Shown one piece after another: positions 8,822 to 16,298 of a DNA stretch of 64,000 nt. The DNA is from Myxococcales bacterium (GTDB taxonomy: Bacteria > Myxococcota_A > UBA9160 > UBA4427). Numbering within the stretch: the stretch's first letter is position 1; each line of letters starts with the position of its first letter. The position numbers were made by a program, and so were the translations under genes. The notes below the pieces were generated by a model. That model was not told the DNA's origin. It did not search any database and saw only the letters and a program-made list of their open reading frames with translations. The stretch lies in the NCBI GenBank assembly GCA_022563535.1, contig JADFNE010000002.1:98505-162504 (forward strand), written 5' to 3'.

Positions 8822-9010
8822 TCAGGCCGGGATGTAATAGTTCATGCCGTCGCAGGCACCTACTAAACCAAAGAGAATCAAGAAGCAGGCGATCATGCAG
8901 GGAATGCCGCCGACTACATAAAGAACCGATACGAGATCGAGCTTGCCCTTCAGTTCGTAGTCAGTTTGCTTCGGGGTCGCCTGGCCGCTGGTCTCGCTGG
9001 AATCGTCCAT
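8822..9010 (-). CDS. small single-pass membrane protein, unknown function
   Basis: A 62-residue frame has an excellent ribosome binding site (AAGGAG, 8 nt before ATG 9010), which supports translation. Residues 1-25 are polar and acidic/basic (DDSSETSGQATPKQTDYELK), and residues about 27-52 form one membrane helix with two cysteines (VSVLYVVGGIPCMIACFLILFG). It ends in a short aromatic tail (DGMNYYIPA). No family is recognised. It stands alone between the secreted coiled-coil gene and the lipoprotein gene. Confidence 0.65.
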   Translation of the reverse strand: MDDSSETSGQATPKQTDYELKGKLDLVSVLYVVGGIPCMIACFLILFGLVGACDGMNYYIPA

Positions 9011-9166
9011 GGTCGAAACTCCTTCTAGCTGATCTTCTCTTTGTAGCGGGCGGCAGCGTAGCCGGACTCACCTCGCCTGCCAATCGTGGGAGTGCCCCAT
9101 TTGACGCAACTCTCGGTTGCAGTCATCTCATCTCTCGACCGTGACCACACAGAACAGCTCTCGCGG

Positions 9167-9763
9167 TCACTGGGCTGACTCCCCGCCTATATTGGACGCG
9201 CGCCAGCGTTCGGGTACATCTGCAATATCGGCCTCAATCTCGAGCGCGAGCAGCTTGTGCTCCGCACGCTCAATTGATTCTCGCTGGCGACGAATCTCCT
9301 GGCGAAGCTTGTAGCTGAGTGGGGTGTTCTCGGGAGTGGGCGCAGCCCCGGGCGCAGCCACCGACCACGAACTCGACTCGTCCGCCGCCGCTGACAAGTC
9401 GCTCTGTGCCTTTGCGAGGGCCTGCTCGGCTGAGGAAAGATCCAGCCGTACGGTCTCGAAGCGAGTCTCCCATTCGGAGCGATTCACCCCCCGTCGCCTC
9501 CCGATGGGCTGTTGGTAGGAGTCGGGCAACCTCAACAACCGCCCGAGGTCCACCTTGGGCGGGACGGCGCTGGGCTGGGCGATCGGCGCTTCCGCCTCTC
9601 GTTCAGGTTCTTGCGAGTCGACCTGGGCCAAAGCTGAGATCGGGTTCCCCAGCGCTGCCAAGACCCAGGCTGCGATGAGCACAGCGTGCGCTGCATTGGC
9701 CCTCGCCCCCCGCGCCGTTGTCTTTGGGTTCCCCGTATTCACAGTGTCTCTGGATCTTTTCAA
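9167..9763 (-). CDS. secreted coiled-coil protein, unknown function
   Basis: The frame is open from 9871, but I place the start at TTG 9763 (GGAG 7 nt upstream) because it brings a Sec-type signal (AHAVLIAAWVLAALGNPISALAQ) near the N terminus; GTG 9742 is another choice. The mature part is acidic and proline/alanine-rich, then two helical coiled-coil stretches (around SEWETRFETVRLDLSSAEQA and RQEIRRQRESIERAEHKLLA) separated by a PGAAPTPEN linker. This suggests a periplasmic helical protein. It is divergent from pilT and shares its upstream region. No domain family is recognised; the function is not assigned. Confidence 0.5.
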   Translation of the reverse strand: MKRSRDTVNTGNPKTTARGARANAAHAVLIAAWVLAALGNPISALAQVDSQEPEREAEAPIAQPSAVPPKVDLGRLLRLPDSYQQPIGRRRGVNRSEWETRFETVRLDLSSAEQALAKAQSDLSAAADESSSWSVAAPGAAPTPENTPLSYKLRQEIRRQRESIERAEHKLLALEIEADIADVPERWRASNIGGESAQ

Positions 9764-9867
9764 GCTGGTGCTCCAAACCGAGTCTGGTTGTGGCGGGCCA
9801 GCAGGATAGCGGACGACCTGGATCTCGCCCCAGAACGCAAATGCATTGCGTGTCGCAGGAAACCAGG

Positions 9868-9894
9868 TCAAGCGACAACGAAAAAGGCCGATAA
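9868..9894 (+). promoter_or_regulatory. candidate sigma28 (FliA) promoter upstream of pilT
   Basis: GCCGATAA at 9887-9894 is an exact match to the sigma28 -10 element. At the canonical 11 nt spacing lies TCAAGCGA (9868-9875), a 4 of 8 match to TAAAGTTT. Transcription would start near 9904, 55 nt before the pilT ATG. The -35 match is weak, so this is a candidate only. Confidence 0.4.
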
Positions 9895-9958
9895 GTTGAG
9901 CGTAAGTCGGACTCGGCAGCTACGCCGGACAGTTGATCCTCGCGAGGAATGATTGGCG

Positions 9959-11104
9959 ATGGAACGTGAGAAGCTACACCGCCTCCTGAGACTTGGAGTT
10001 GAAAAGGGCGCCTCCGACATCCATTTCCAGGTCGGCTGCCTTCCGCTCTACCGTTTTCACGGTGAACTGGTCGAACTCCGCTACAAAGTCCTGACCCCCA
10101 ACGATACCGAAGAGATCGTGAAGATTCTGCTCGAAGACGAACCTTCGTCTCAGAATCTGGACTTCAACGAACTCGACATCGCCTACGAGCTACCCGACGA
10201 AGGCCGCTTCCGGGTCAATATTTCCAGACAGCGCAAGTTCTTCAACATCGTGCTGCGTGTGATCCCACTTCAAATCAAGACTTTCCAGGACTTGAATCTG
10301 CCCTCCGTATTGCGCGAGATCTCACAGCTGCGCCGGGGCTACGTGCTGGTGACTGGGGCCACGGGCATGGGCAAGTCGACAACCCTGGCCACCATGATCA
10401 ACGAGATCAACCAGGTTCGAAAGTCGAAGATCGTTACCGTCGAAGATCCCATCGAATTCGTTTTCACCCACGACAAGAGCATCATCACCCAGCGCGAGAT
10501 CGGCACGGACACGAACTCCTTTCCCGATGCCCTGCGAGCCGCCCTGCGCCAGGATCCCGACGTGATCATGGTCGGCGAAATGCGCGATCTCGAAACAGTC
10601 GACACCTCACTCAAGGCTGCCGAGACCGGGCACCTGGTCTTTTCGACGATCCACACCGGGGATGTGGCTTCCACGATCAGCCGATTGGTGTCTTTCTTCC
10701 CAACGGAAGAGCAGCTCCAGGTGCGCGCAAGACTCGCTGAGAATCTAACTGCCGTCATCTCGCTGCGCTTGCTGGTCAACAAGAAGAAAAACGGGCGAGT
10801 GCCCGCTGTCGAAGTCATGCGCTCAACTCGTACGATTCAAGAGTTGATCAAAGATCCGGCCAAGACCCACGAGATTACCGAGTATCTCGGACGCAGTCGG
10901 AGCGAAGGGATGCAAAACTTCGACCAGCACTTGATCGATTTGATGCGCGCCAACAAAATCTCTCTGGAGACTGCCCTGAATGCCGCGACCAACCCGGCAG
11001 ACTTCCAGACCAAGATCGATCTCGAAGGCAGCATGGACGAACCCGAAGAAATCGAAAGCAAGCCGGATGTCCCCTTCGAAATCGAATCCGACGGGCGCTT
11101 CTGA
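9959..11104 (+). CDS. pilT: PilT-family type IV pilus retraction ATPase
   Basis: The protein has 381 residues from ATG 9959 (GAGGA 10 nt upstream; TTG at 9953 is an alternative). The N-terminal PAS-like domain (SDIHFQVG, residues about 19-100) is followed by the RecA-like domain: Walker A GATGMGKST (K139; the usual form is GPTGSGKST), Asp box TVEDPIEF, Walker B region DPDVIMVGEMRD and His box STIHTGDV. PilT hexamers power retraction and twitching. The C-terminal tail after about residue 350 is acidic and extends beyond typical PilT. No other pil genes are in the window. A gene for a sensor-kinase-like protein starts 25 nt downstream, so they likely form an operon. Confidence 0.9.
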   Translation: MEREKLHRLLRLGVEKGASDIHFQVGCLPLYRFHGELVELRYKVLTPNDTEEIVKILLEDEPSSQNLDFNELDIAYELPDEGRFRVNISRQRKFFNIVLRVIPLQIKTFQDLNLPSVLREISQLRRGYVLVTGATGMGKSTTLATMINEINQVRKSKIVTVEDPIEFVFTHDKSIITQREIGTDTNSFPDALRAALRQDPDVIMVGEMRDLETVDTSLKAAETGHLVFSTIHTGDVASTISRLVSFFPTEEQLQVRARLAENLTAVISLRLLVNKKKNGRVPAVEVMRSTRTIQELIKDPAKTHEITEYLGRSRSEGMQNFDQHLIDLMRANKISLETALNAATNPADFQTKIDLEGSMDEPEEIESKPDVPFEIESDGRF

Positions 11105-11129
11105 ACCCTTGGGAGACCGGTCGGTCTTA

Positions 11130-12401
11130 ATGTCAATTCAAGAACAGTGTCAGATTCTGAGCGCAACGCTGCGAGGGGCGACCACGCGGGCGGCGGACAT
11201 CGCGGGCGGCGGCTGTGCCCTGCTCTTTTCGTCGATGCCGGGAGAAAATACGCCTGGGGCTACGTCGCGCTTGCGCGCAGCAGCAGGTTTCTCAGACGCC
11301 CGAACTGCCGAAGCGGCGGCATCAGCACTGACGGAAGCTACGCGCAAGGTCTTGTCGGGAGCTGAATCTCAGTCCATTCCAGGGCATCCGAGCCTGGGGC
11401 CCCTGGCAAGCGGCGGCATCACCATCCATCCACTTTCCTACGACGGACGCATCAACGGCGCACTTCTCGTGGGCTACCCGAATAGCCCAAACCAGAACGT
11501 CTTGAAACAGATCGCCCAACTCGCAAAATCCGCTTCGATCCATTTGGACCATGCATTGATCGCGGCCGAACTCGCCGAATTGCGCACGACGATGCTCGAG
11601 ACGCAAAATTCTGAAGACGAGAAGAGCGACGAGCTGCTCAAACTATCCGAAGCGCTATTCGCCCAGGACATCGAGCTGCTGCGCAATAACGAGAAGCTGG
11701 GCAAGATCGAAAAACTCAAGAACGACTTCATTGAAAAGATGTCGCGCGAACTTCGCACGCCGCTCAACAACATCATCGAATCGATCATTTCGGTTTTGGC
11801 TGGCGAGAACGAGGCCATTTCGGATTCGGCCAAGGGCAGTTTGCGCAACGCTCTGGACGAGGGTACGGCCTTTCAGCGAACCCTCGAGAACATTCTCGAT
11901 TTGTGGCGGATCAAAGAGGGTGAGTTGCCTGTCGTCCTCCAGGAAGTCAGTTTCTCGGATCTGGTCGACGAAGCGATTTTCAGCGTACAAGACACCCTGG
12001 CGAACAAGCCCGTGACGATCGTGAAACAGATCGGAGCGCCGATGCCGATCTTCAAGGCAGATCTCGCCAAGGTCAATCAGATCCTATTTCTGCTGCTCGA
12101 CAACTCTGCAAAGTTCAGCGAATCCGGTGAAATTACGATTCGCGGCAGCCTGAAGGATTCCACGCTCGAATGCGAGGTGACCGACCACGGCATTGGAATC
12201 TGCGCCGACGACCAGGAGTTCATCTTCGACGAGTTTTACCAGGTCGACGAAGGGCTCTCAGGGAAGTATCGCGGTGCGGGGCTCGGTCTGACCCTGGTGC
12301 GCGATCTACTCTTGCTTCTCGGCGGTGATATCGAACTCGAGAGCGAGGCGGGACAGGGAACTCGCGTACGGCTCCAGATCCCGGTTCAACTCGTGGATTA
12401 G
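11130..12401 (+). CDS. GAF sensor histidine kinase lacking the phospho-histidine
   Basis: The product is 423 residues from ATG 11130, which follows pilT by 25 nt; a longer frame would overlap pilT. Residues about 15-145 are GAF-like, then a coiled coil (about 145-197). The dimerisation helix has the H-box as FIEKMSRELRTPLNN, so the acceptor histidine is arginine (R206, codon CGC at 11745-11747). The ATP-binding domain looks intact: N-box with N325 (LLLDNSAKF), G1 DHGIGI (352-357), F-box FDEFYQ and G2 RGAGLGL. The protein may bind ATP but cannot autophosphorylate at the usual site. It may be a scaffold or allosteric partner. One base change (CAC to CGC) would explain the loss, so a sequencing error is possible. 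No transmembrane segment is seen. Confidence 0.85.
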   Translation: MSIQEQCQILSATLRGATTRAADIAGGGCALLFSSMPGENTPGATSRLRAAAGFSDARTAEAAASALTEATRKVLSGAESQSIPGHPSLGPLASGGITIHPLSYDGRINGALLVGYPNSPNQNVLKQIAQLAKSASIHLDHALIAAELAELRTTMLETQNSEDEKSDELLKLSEALFAQDIELLRNNEKLGKIEKLKNDFIEKMSRELRTPLNNIIESIISVLAGENEAISDSAKGSLRNALDEGTAFQRTLENILDLWRIKEGELPVVLQEVSFSDLVDEAIFSVQDTLANKPVTIVKQIGAPMPIFKADLAKVNQILFLLLDNSAKFSESGEITIRGSLKDSTLECEVTDHGIGICADDQEFIFDEFYQVDEGLSGKYRGAGLGLTLVRDLLLLLGGDIELESEAGQGTRVRLQIPVQLVD

Positions 12402-12404
12402 CAA

Positions 12405-12480
12405 GACGCCGTCAGCAATCTCGGACGCCGTCAGCAATATCAGACGCCGGCAGCGATATCGGACGCCGGCAGCACGCAGG
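12405..12480. repeat. 19 bp tandem repeat, four imperfect copies
   Basis: The unit GACGCCGTCAGCAATATCG begins at 12405, 12424, 12443 and 12462 with a few substitutions per copy, the last copy diverging at its end. It fills most of the gap between the convergent sensor gene and rpoZ. No terminator-like hairpin with a T-run is visible, so its role is unknown. Confidence 0.9.
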
Positions 12481-12486
12481 CGCCGA

Positions 12487-12816
12487 TCAGTTCTCAGGCA
12501 CCGCAGCCAGAACAGGTTCGGAACGCTCTGCTTGAACCGATGCGACCGCATCGGAATCGGCGCTCGGAGCTTCTACTTCGGCGGCCGCGCCGCGGGCCAC
12601 GAAGAGCGGATCAATATCAGGAACCTCGGACAGGTCGGGCTTGACGATCCCCGCCGCAATCTCTCGCAGCGCGGTGACGACTTCCTTGTTGGAATCTTTG
12701 TCGAGAAACGGCGCTGCACCGCGCTTCAGCTGCTTCGCCCGAATCGCGGCCATCTGAACCAGTTGGAACCGGTTCGGAACCCGCTTCATGCAGTCTTCGA
12801 TTGTAATACGCGCCAT
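12487..12816 (-). CDS. rpoZ: RNA polymerase omega subunit
   Basis: A 109-residue protein whose first 60 residues match omega: [20 protein letters not shown], the AAIRAKQL helix and [12 protein letters not shown]. Omega helps fold and assemble the beta' subunit. The C-terminal 50 residues are an acidic, alanine-rich tail without similarity I can name. AAGGGG 8 nt before ATG 12816 is the ribosome binding site. Neither gmk nor spoT, its frequent neighbours, is present; the gene stands between tandem repeats on both sides. Confidence 0.93.
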   Translation of the reverse strand: MARITIEDCMKRVPNRFQLVQMAAIRAKQLKRGAAPFLDKDSNKEVVTALREIAAGIVKPDLSEVPDIDPLFVARGAAAEVEAPSADSDAVASVQAERSEPVLAAVPEN

Positions 12817-12825
12817 TGAGATTCC

Positions 12826-12855
12826 CCTTCTTGGTTCCTACCTTCTTGGTTCCTA
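12826..12855. repeat. 15 bp perfect tandem repeat in the rpoZ leader
   Basis: CCTTCTTGGTTCCTA occurs twice in a row (12826-12840, 12841-12855). Read on the rpoZ strand, each copy is TAGGAACCAAGAAGG, so the Shine-Dalgarno-like AAGAAGG is duplicated directly upstream of rpoZ. A copy-number change would alter the leader. Confidence 0.9.
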
Positions 12856-13031
12856 CATTGGTGCCTATTGGTTGTCCAGAAGCCCCAACTTCGAACCACG
12901 CTCCCGCCGCCGCATGCGTGTTGCTGCCGTGCTGGAAATCCACCCTGGGGCGTGCATTCGGGGTTGCATTCGTTGCTGGAGCTGGAAATTGGAGGCCGGA
13001 GCGTACCCCAAGCTCCACAAGAAGGAAACCC

Positions 13032-13051
13032 CGGCCGACAATTGTCGGCCG
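13032..13051. terminator. 20 bp perfect palindrome, possible terminator of the histone-like gene
   Basis: CGGCCGACAATTGTCGGCCG is a perfect inverted repeat (8 bp GC-rich stem, AATT loop as RNA), 46 nt past the stop of the Lys-rich gene. On the minus strand it is followed by GGGTTTCCTTCTT, a poor T-tract. It could be an intrinsic terminator or a protein-binding site. Confidence 0.4.
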
Positions 13052-13097
13052 AGGTCCTAAGGCACCTCCGAGGAGGGCCTTCGTTCCGTGCGTCTGG

Positions 13098-13322
13098 CTA
13101 GCGCTTCTTTCTACGGCGAGCCTTTTTCTTGGCTGCCTTCTTCTTGCCAGCCTTCTTCTTGCCGGCCTTCTTCTTGCCAGCCTTCTTCTTGCCAGCCTTC
13201 TTCTTGCCAGCCTTCTTCTTGCCAGCCTTCTTCTTGCCAGCCTTCTTCTTGCCGGCCTTCTTCTTGCCGGCCTTCTTCTTGCCAGCCTTCTTCTTGGTGG
13301 CCTTCTTTCGTCGTGCTGCCAT
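13098..13322 (-). CDS. lysine-rich histone H1-like protein with KKKAG repeats
   Basis: A 74-residue, extremely basic protein. After MAARRKKATKKK come ten tandem KKKAG/KKKAA pentapeptides (residues about 9-65) and an arginine/lysine tail. Repeats of this kind occur in bacterial histone H1-like, nucleoid-binding proteins (AlgP/HC1-like tails); binding to DNA or RNA by charge is likely. The coding sequence is a 15 bp tandem repeat with third-position changes (roughly 13132-13300), so its length can vary by slippage. GGGGGGTG lies about 8 nt before ATG 13322. Other frames of the same repeat are long but are artefacts of the repeat. The gene is followed by a 20 bp palindrome and preceded by a roughly 1 kb gene-free region. 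Confidence 0.75.
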   Translation of the reverse strand: MAARRKKATKKKAGKKKAGKKKAGKKKAGKKKAGKKKAGKKKAGKKKAGKKKAGKKKAGKKKAAKKKARRRKKR

Positions 13323-14320
13323 TGGGTGTCACCCCCCTTTTGTCATTGACTCAAGTACACGATTTGGTTCAGCAACCGATCCAAGACGTACAGGAACGAA
13401 ACCGAAGACATCCGACATTTGCCGACCCCTCCAGCCTATTTCCCAAACCTCCTTTGAGCACAACAAGTTGCGTGATCATGTTGCTCACGCTCCCTATCGG
13501 GCACCGGTTCCAGCAACTTGAAGGCAAAACATCTTCCTTCTCGCCGAAAACCAAACCTCTTAGAGCCATTGTTGCTGATGACGCTAACACCTGTCTTTTA
13601 GGGGAGTCAAGAGAAAACCTGAAAAAAAACAATGAAGTGAATGTTATAACTGCGAGCAGCGAGACATTCTGGGCATCAACTTCTAATTTGGTTTGTGAAA
13701 AAGTGCCTTGTGGATGACCAAGACAGCAATATTCACTGCAAAATATTGTCCGCATATTTGCTTCACGACAATATGCTGATGTTCATTTCCGCTCAAAAAT
13801 TCATTCTAGTTCTGACATACAAGAAGTCTCATAGAACACTTGAACGATGTCGCGAGTGAACTCTAGCTAGCGCGAATGCATGCATCTTCGCGCGTGGAGA
13901 AGCGCTCGTTTTGCGAGATTAACTCGAAGATACATTGTTTTACTTTGGTTATTTCGTAGAAAAAACAAACAAAATCAACACGTTGAATGCGGTCACGTGA
14001 ACGTGGGCGATTCGCGGACATGCGCCATCGCCGTTCATCCAGGCAGAGCCAGGTCCGGCGCGAAACATGGACGCACCCGCTGAATCTGTTGCTGTCCGCA
14101 TTGCGATCCCGATTGCAAACGAGGCCGTTGCAGCAGACAAATTCGCGCATACGCGGAAAGAGAACGGCGCCAACCACCGTTCTCTTTCTGTGCTCATTCG
14201 CGTTGGTTCGCGAATTTTCCACGAATGAGGGGTTAAGCGATCTATTTCTAAAATTGTGGTGAATTTGGGACGAACTCGGTCGATTCGCGGCCCGTAGAGC
14301 TGTCCGCAGTCGACTATTCG
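13323..14320. other. about 1 kb AT-rich stretch without a recognisable gene
   Basis: Between the Lys-rich gene and the bS22-like gene the sequence, especially 13540-14000, is markedly richer in A and T than the rest of the window. The open frames here (for example 13369-13755 and 13863-14222, minus) have unnatural compositions and no ribosome binding sites. I see an inverted repeat CAATATT/AATATTG at 13727-13748 and no tRNA, transposase remnant or CRISPR-like repeat. Confidence 0.6.
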
Positions 14321-14413
14321 CTAGCGCTTGCGCTTGTGTCGCTGGCGCTTCAGCAACTTGCGCTGCTTGTGCTTCCGCATCTTCTTGCGGCGCTTCTTGA
14401 TCACACTACCCAC
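14321..14413 (-). CDS. bS22-like small basic protein (AURKAIP1/COX24 family)
   Basis: A 30-residue protein from GTG 14413 to TAG 14321, starting GSVIKKRRKKMRKHKQRKLL and ending in RKR. This matches the GSVIKKRRKRM...KHRKLL signature of the AURKAIP1/COX24 family, which includes the small ribosomal protein bS22 of mycobacteria. GAGG lies 6 nt before the start, a good ribosome binding site. Two-thirds of the residues are basic, as expected for an rRNA-embedded peptide. A ribosomal location is inferred from the family. The gene stands alone downstream of a TPR protein gene. Confidence 0.82.
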   Translation of the reverse strand: MGSVIKKRRKKMRKHKQRKLLKRQRHKRKR

Positions 14414-14577
14414 GGAGTACCTCGTCGCCGGATGATTCATTTGGCGAGCGCAGAGGAATACTGACTTGCCCGTACAAAGTCAAGCAACATTTCGCGTGAC
14501 AGCACACTCCAGAATGACTCCTTCGAGCCCCGGATCGACCTGGAGCGACTAAGAAAGAATGAAGGAATCCCGGGGAG

Positions 14578-15087
14578 TTATGCAGCAATCTGCGTGCCCT
14601 CACCGGTCCCGAGCAGGTGCCTGGCACCGCCCAGCCATCGATTGATGAAATGGCGCCGAGGCAGGAAACGAAGTACCGGATCCAAACGCGCACCAAGCTG
14701 CCCGAGCGCGGTCGAAATCTCTGTGTTCGCGGGGTCAATCATCTGTCCTCGCAGGAGAAATCGACGCCCCTCGGTTTTGAAACCAAAATGAAGATACACC
14801 CTCGCCAGATTCAGGTAGGCCACCGGATTGAAAAATTCTTGCTTCGAAGCCGAGGTACAGAGCGCTACTGCTTCCTCGAAGCGGCGATCGCAGATCCCCA
14901 CGCACACGCCCAAGAAGGAACGTGCCCGCGCGTGATCGGGAGCGGCGTCGTGGACGGTCTGGAAACACAGCTGCGCGTCTTCGTACGCTTCGCGTTGAAA
15001 CAGGACGAGCCCCTGCAGAAAAATATCTTCTGCGCAGAGCGCAGCGTCGCCTCCAGGGCTGAGAGATTCGTTTTTTGACTCTGACAT
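14578..15087 (-). CDS. TPR-repeat protein
   Basis: The product has 169 residues. Residues about 18-125 form three tetratricopeptide-like helix pairs (AEDIFLQGLVLFQREAYEDA; ARARSFLGVCVG; NPVAYLNLARVYLHFGFKTE), followed by a basic tail (RFLPRRHFINRWLGGARHLL) found in small bacterial TPR proteins of unknown role. There is no signal peptide. GGGAG lies 8 nt before ATG 15087. TPRs mediate protein contacts; the partner is unknown. The bS22-like gene lies 164 nt downstream on the same strand. Confidence 0.75.
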   Translation of the reverse strand: MSESKNESLSPGGDAALCAEDIFLQGLVLFQREAYEDAQLCFQTVHDAAPDHARARSFLGVCVGICDRRFEEAVALCTSASKQEFFNPVAYLNLARVYLHFGFKTEGRRFLLRGQMIDPANTEISTALGQLGARLDPVLRFLPRRHFINRWLGGARHLLGTGEGTQIAA

Positions 15088-15149
15088 CGGTTCTGACTCC
15101 CGAAAACGGCGAAGACCACAGCCTGCTCTGCTGCGTCAACGTCACGATC

Positions 15150-15401
15150 TCAAACCAAAGCAATAGACGTGCCGTCCCAGCAAATGCGCAGGTCACGGCG
15201 CAAAGCTGCGAAAGTACGTTCGGCGAGGAAGGTCGTGAGTCGGAACTCGTCACTCCGGGTTACGAATATGAAATCCGTGAATTCCATCTCGTACTCGATA
15301 CCGAAGCGGGCGCCATCGCGAAGATCGAGTGCCACCCGGCAAGTCCGTCGTAGCGTTCGACGGAGTCGCAACCGCGCAGCCACAACCGCTGGGCTGCACA
15401 A
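15150..15401 (-). CDS. hypothetical protein fragment (uncertain)
   Basis: The C-terminal two-thirds of this 83-codon frame reads like a protein (DLRDGARFGIEYEMEFTDF, then ERTFAALRRDLRICWDGTS), but the only start is a TTG at 15401 without a ribosome binding site. The adjacent frame upstream (about 15402-15470) also looks protein-like (FFLERIPIEFHFELL), so a frameshifted or decayed gene spanning 15150-15560 is possible. I recognise no family. The rest of 15088-15583 shows no other feature. Confidence 0.25.
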   Translation of the reverse strand: MCSPAVVAARLRLRRTLRRTCRVALDLRDGARFGIEYEMEFTDFIFVTRSDEFRLTTFLAERTFAALRRDLRICWDGTSIALV

Positions 15402-15583
15402 GCAGTTCGAAGTGAAACTCGATCGGGATTCGCTCGAGAAAAAAGGGGGTCGGCCGGTAGCGTACCGAGAGATGTACTCCGCCGTGTGTGTTACAGCAAA
15501 TGCAATTGAACCGGCAACCCGAAGACAAACCGACGCCGTTCACCCCGACTGGCGGATCACGCGGTCGGTAGCGGTTCGGGGAT

Positions 15584-15820
15584 TCAGTACTCGATGATTT
15601 CGAGTATGTACCGCTTCTTTTCCTTGCCACTGGCGGCGGCCATCAGGGTGCGAATCGCCGAGGCATGTGATCCGCCTTTCCCAATCACCTTTCCGAGATC
15701 TTCCTTGGCCACCCTCAATTCAAGGACGTGAGCGTGCTCGCCTATGACTTCTTTGATTTGCACTTCATCTGGCTGATCGACTAGTGCTCGCACGATGTCT
15801 TCGATGATCTGCTTCATCAT
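15584..15820 (-). CDS. khpA: KhpA-type KH-domain RNA-binding protein
   Basis: The protein has 78 residues from ATG 15820 (GGGAG 6 nt upstream); the frame is open further upstream, but those residues are not family-like. It matches KhpA/YlqC: MKQIIEDIVRALVDQPDEV, then the KH core with the GxxG loop in LGKVIGKGGSHASAIR. KhpA, often with KhpB/EloR, binds RNA broadly and affects cell elongation. In many bacteria it lies between rpsP and rimM; here it is alone. The 478 bp upstream (15821-16298) holds no gene I can support, only weak frames such as a cysteine-rich one at 15859-16065. Confidence 0.9.
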   Translation of the reverse strand: MMKQIIEDIVRALVDQPDEVQIKEVIGEHAHVLELRVAKEDLGKVIGKGGSHASAIRTLMAAASGKEKKRYILEIIEY

Positions 15821-16298
15821 GTTCAGCTCCCAACTTGTATAGAGAGTGCAGCCGCGATTCAGCGTGACTCGACAGTGTGTCTCACCGCAACCGTGACTGT
15901 GTGCGCAAACTCCGGGACTCTGTCCAATACCGTCCAAGTGTACCCGCTCAGCGTCATTTCTACAGGCAGCATTTCAACGAACCCGCAATAAGGGTCGCAA
16001 CACCAGCAGCCAATACACCCCACGGGGTGCTGCGCAACGATCCAACTTCCAACATCGAGACGCAACCGGTAATCACCCCATAGACTGGGTTGTTATTCCA
16101 CCAGTACGAATGTGTTCGATGTCGTTGTGGTCATGTTGTCGATTTGATTGTTGCAGTGGTTGTACCGTCTTGAGTCGAGTCTCAGGCTAAATGGTGCGAA
16201 CCATCGTGTGCGGTGAGGCCAGCGCCTTTGTGCGCCCAATCCGACACGATTCTGAACGTGTGGGCATTTATCCCCAGTCGGGGTGCTATAGGCCGCTT

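Noticed and set aside
12617..13018. 133-codon minus frame across the rpoZ leader
   Set aside because: Out of frame with rpoZ, spans the tandem repeat, and has no protein-like pattern; rpoZ explains the region.
13088..13717. Long plus-strand frames opposite the KKKAG gene (Leu/Phe/Pro or Ser/Cys repeats)
   Set aside because: They are reflections of the 15 bp repeat; the minus Lys-rich frame has the ribosome binding site and a plausible product.
13863..14222. 119-codon minus frame in the AT-rich stretch
   Set aside because: Composition is unnatural and no ribosome binding site precedes it.
15859..16065. Cysteine-rich 68-codon minus frame
   Set aside because: TTG start without a ribosome binding site and no family; an in-frame stop lies just upstream.
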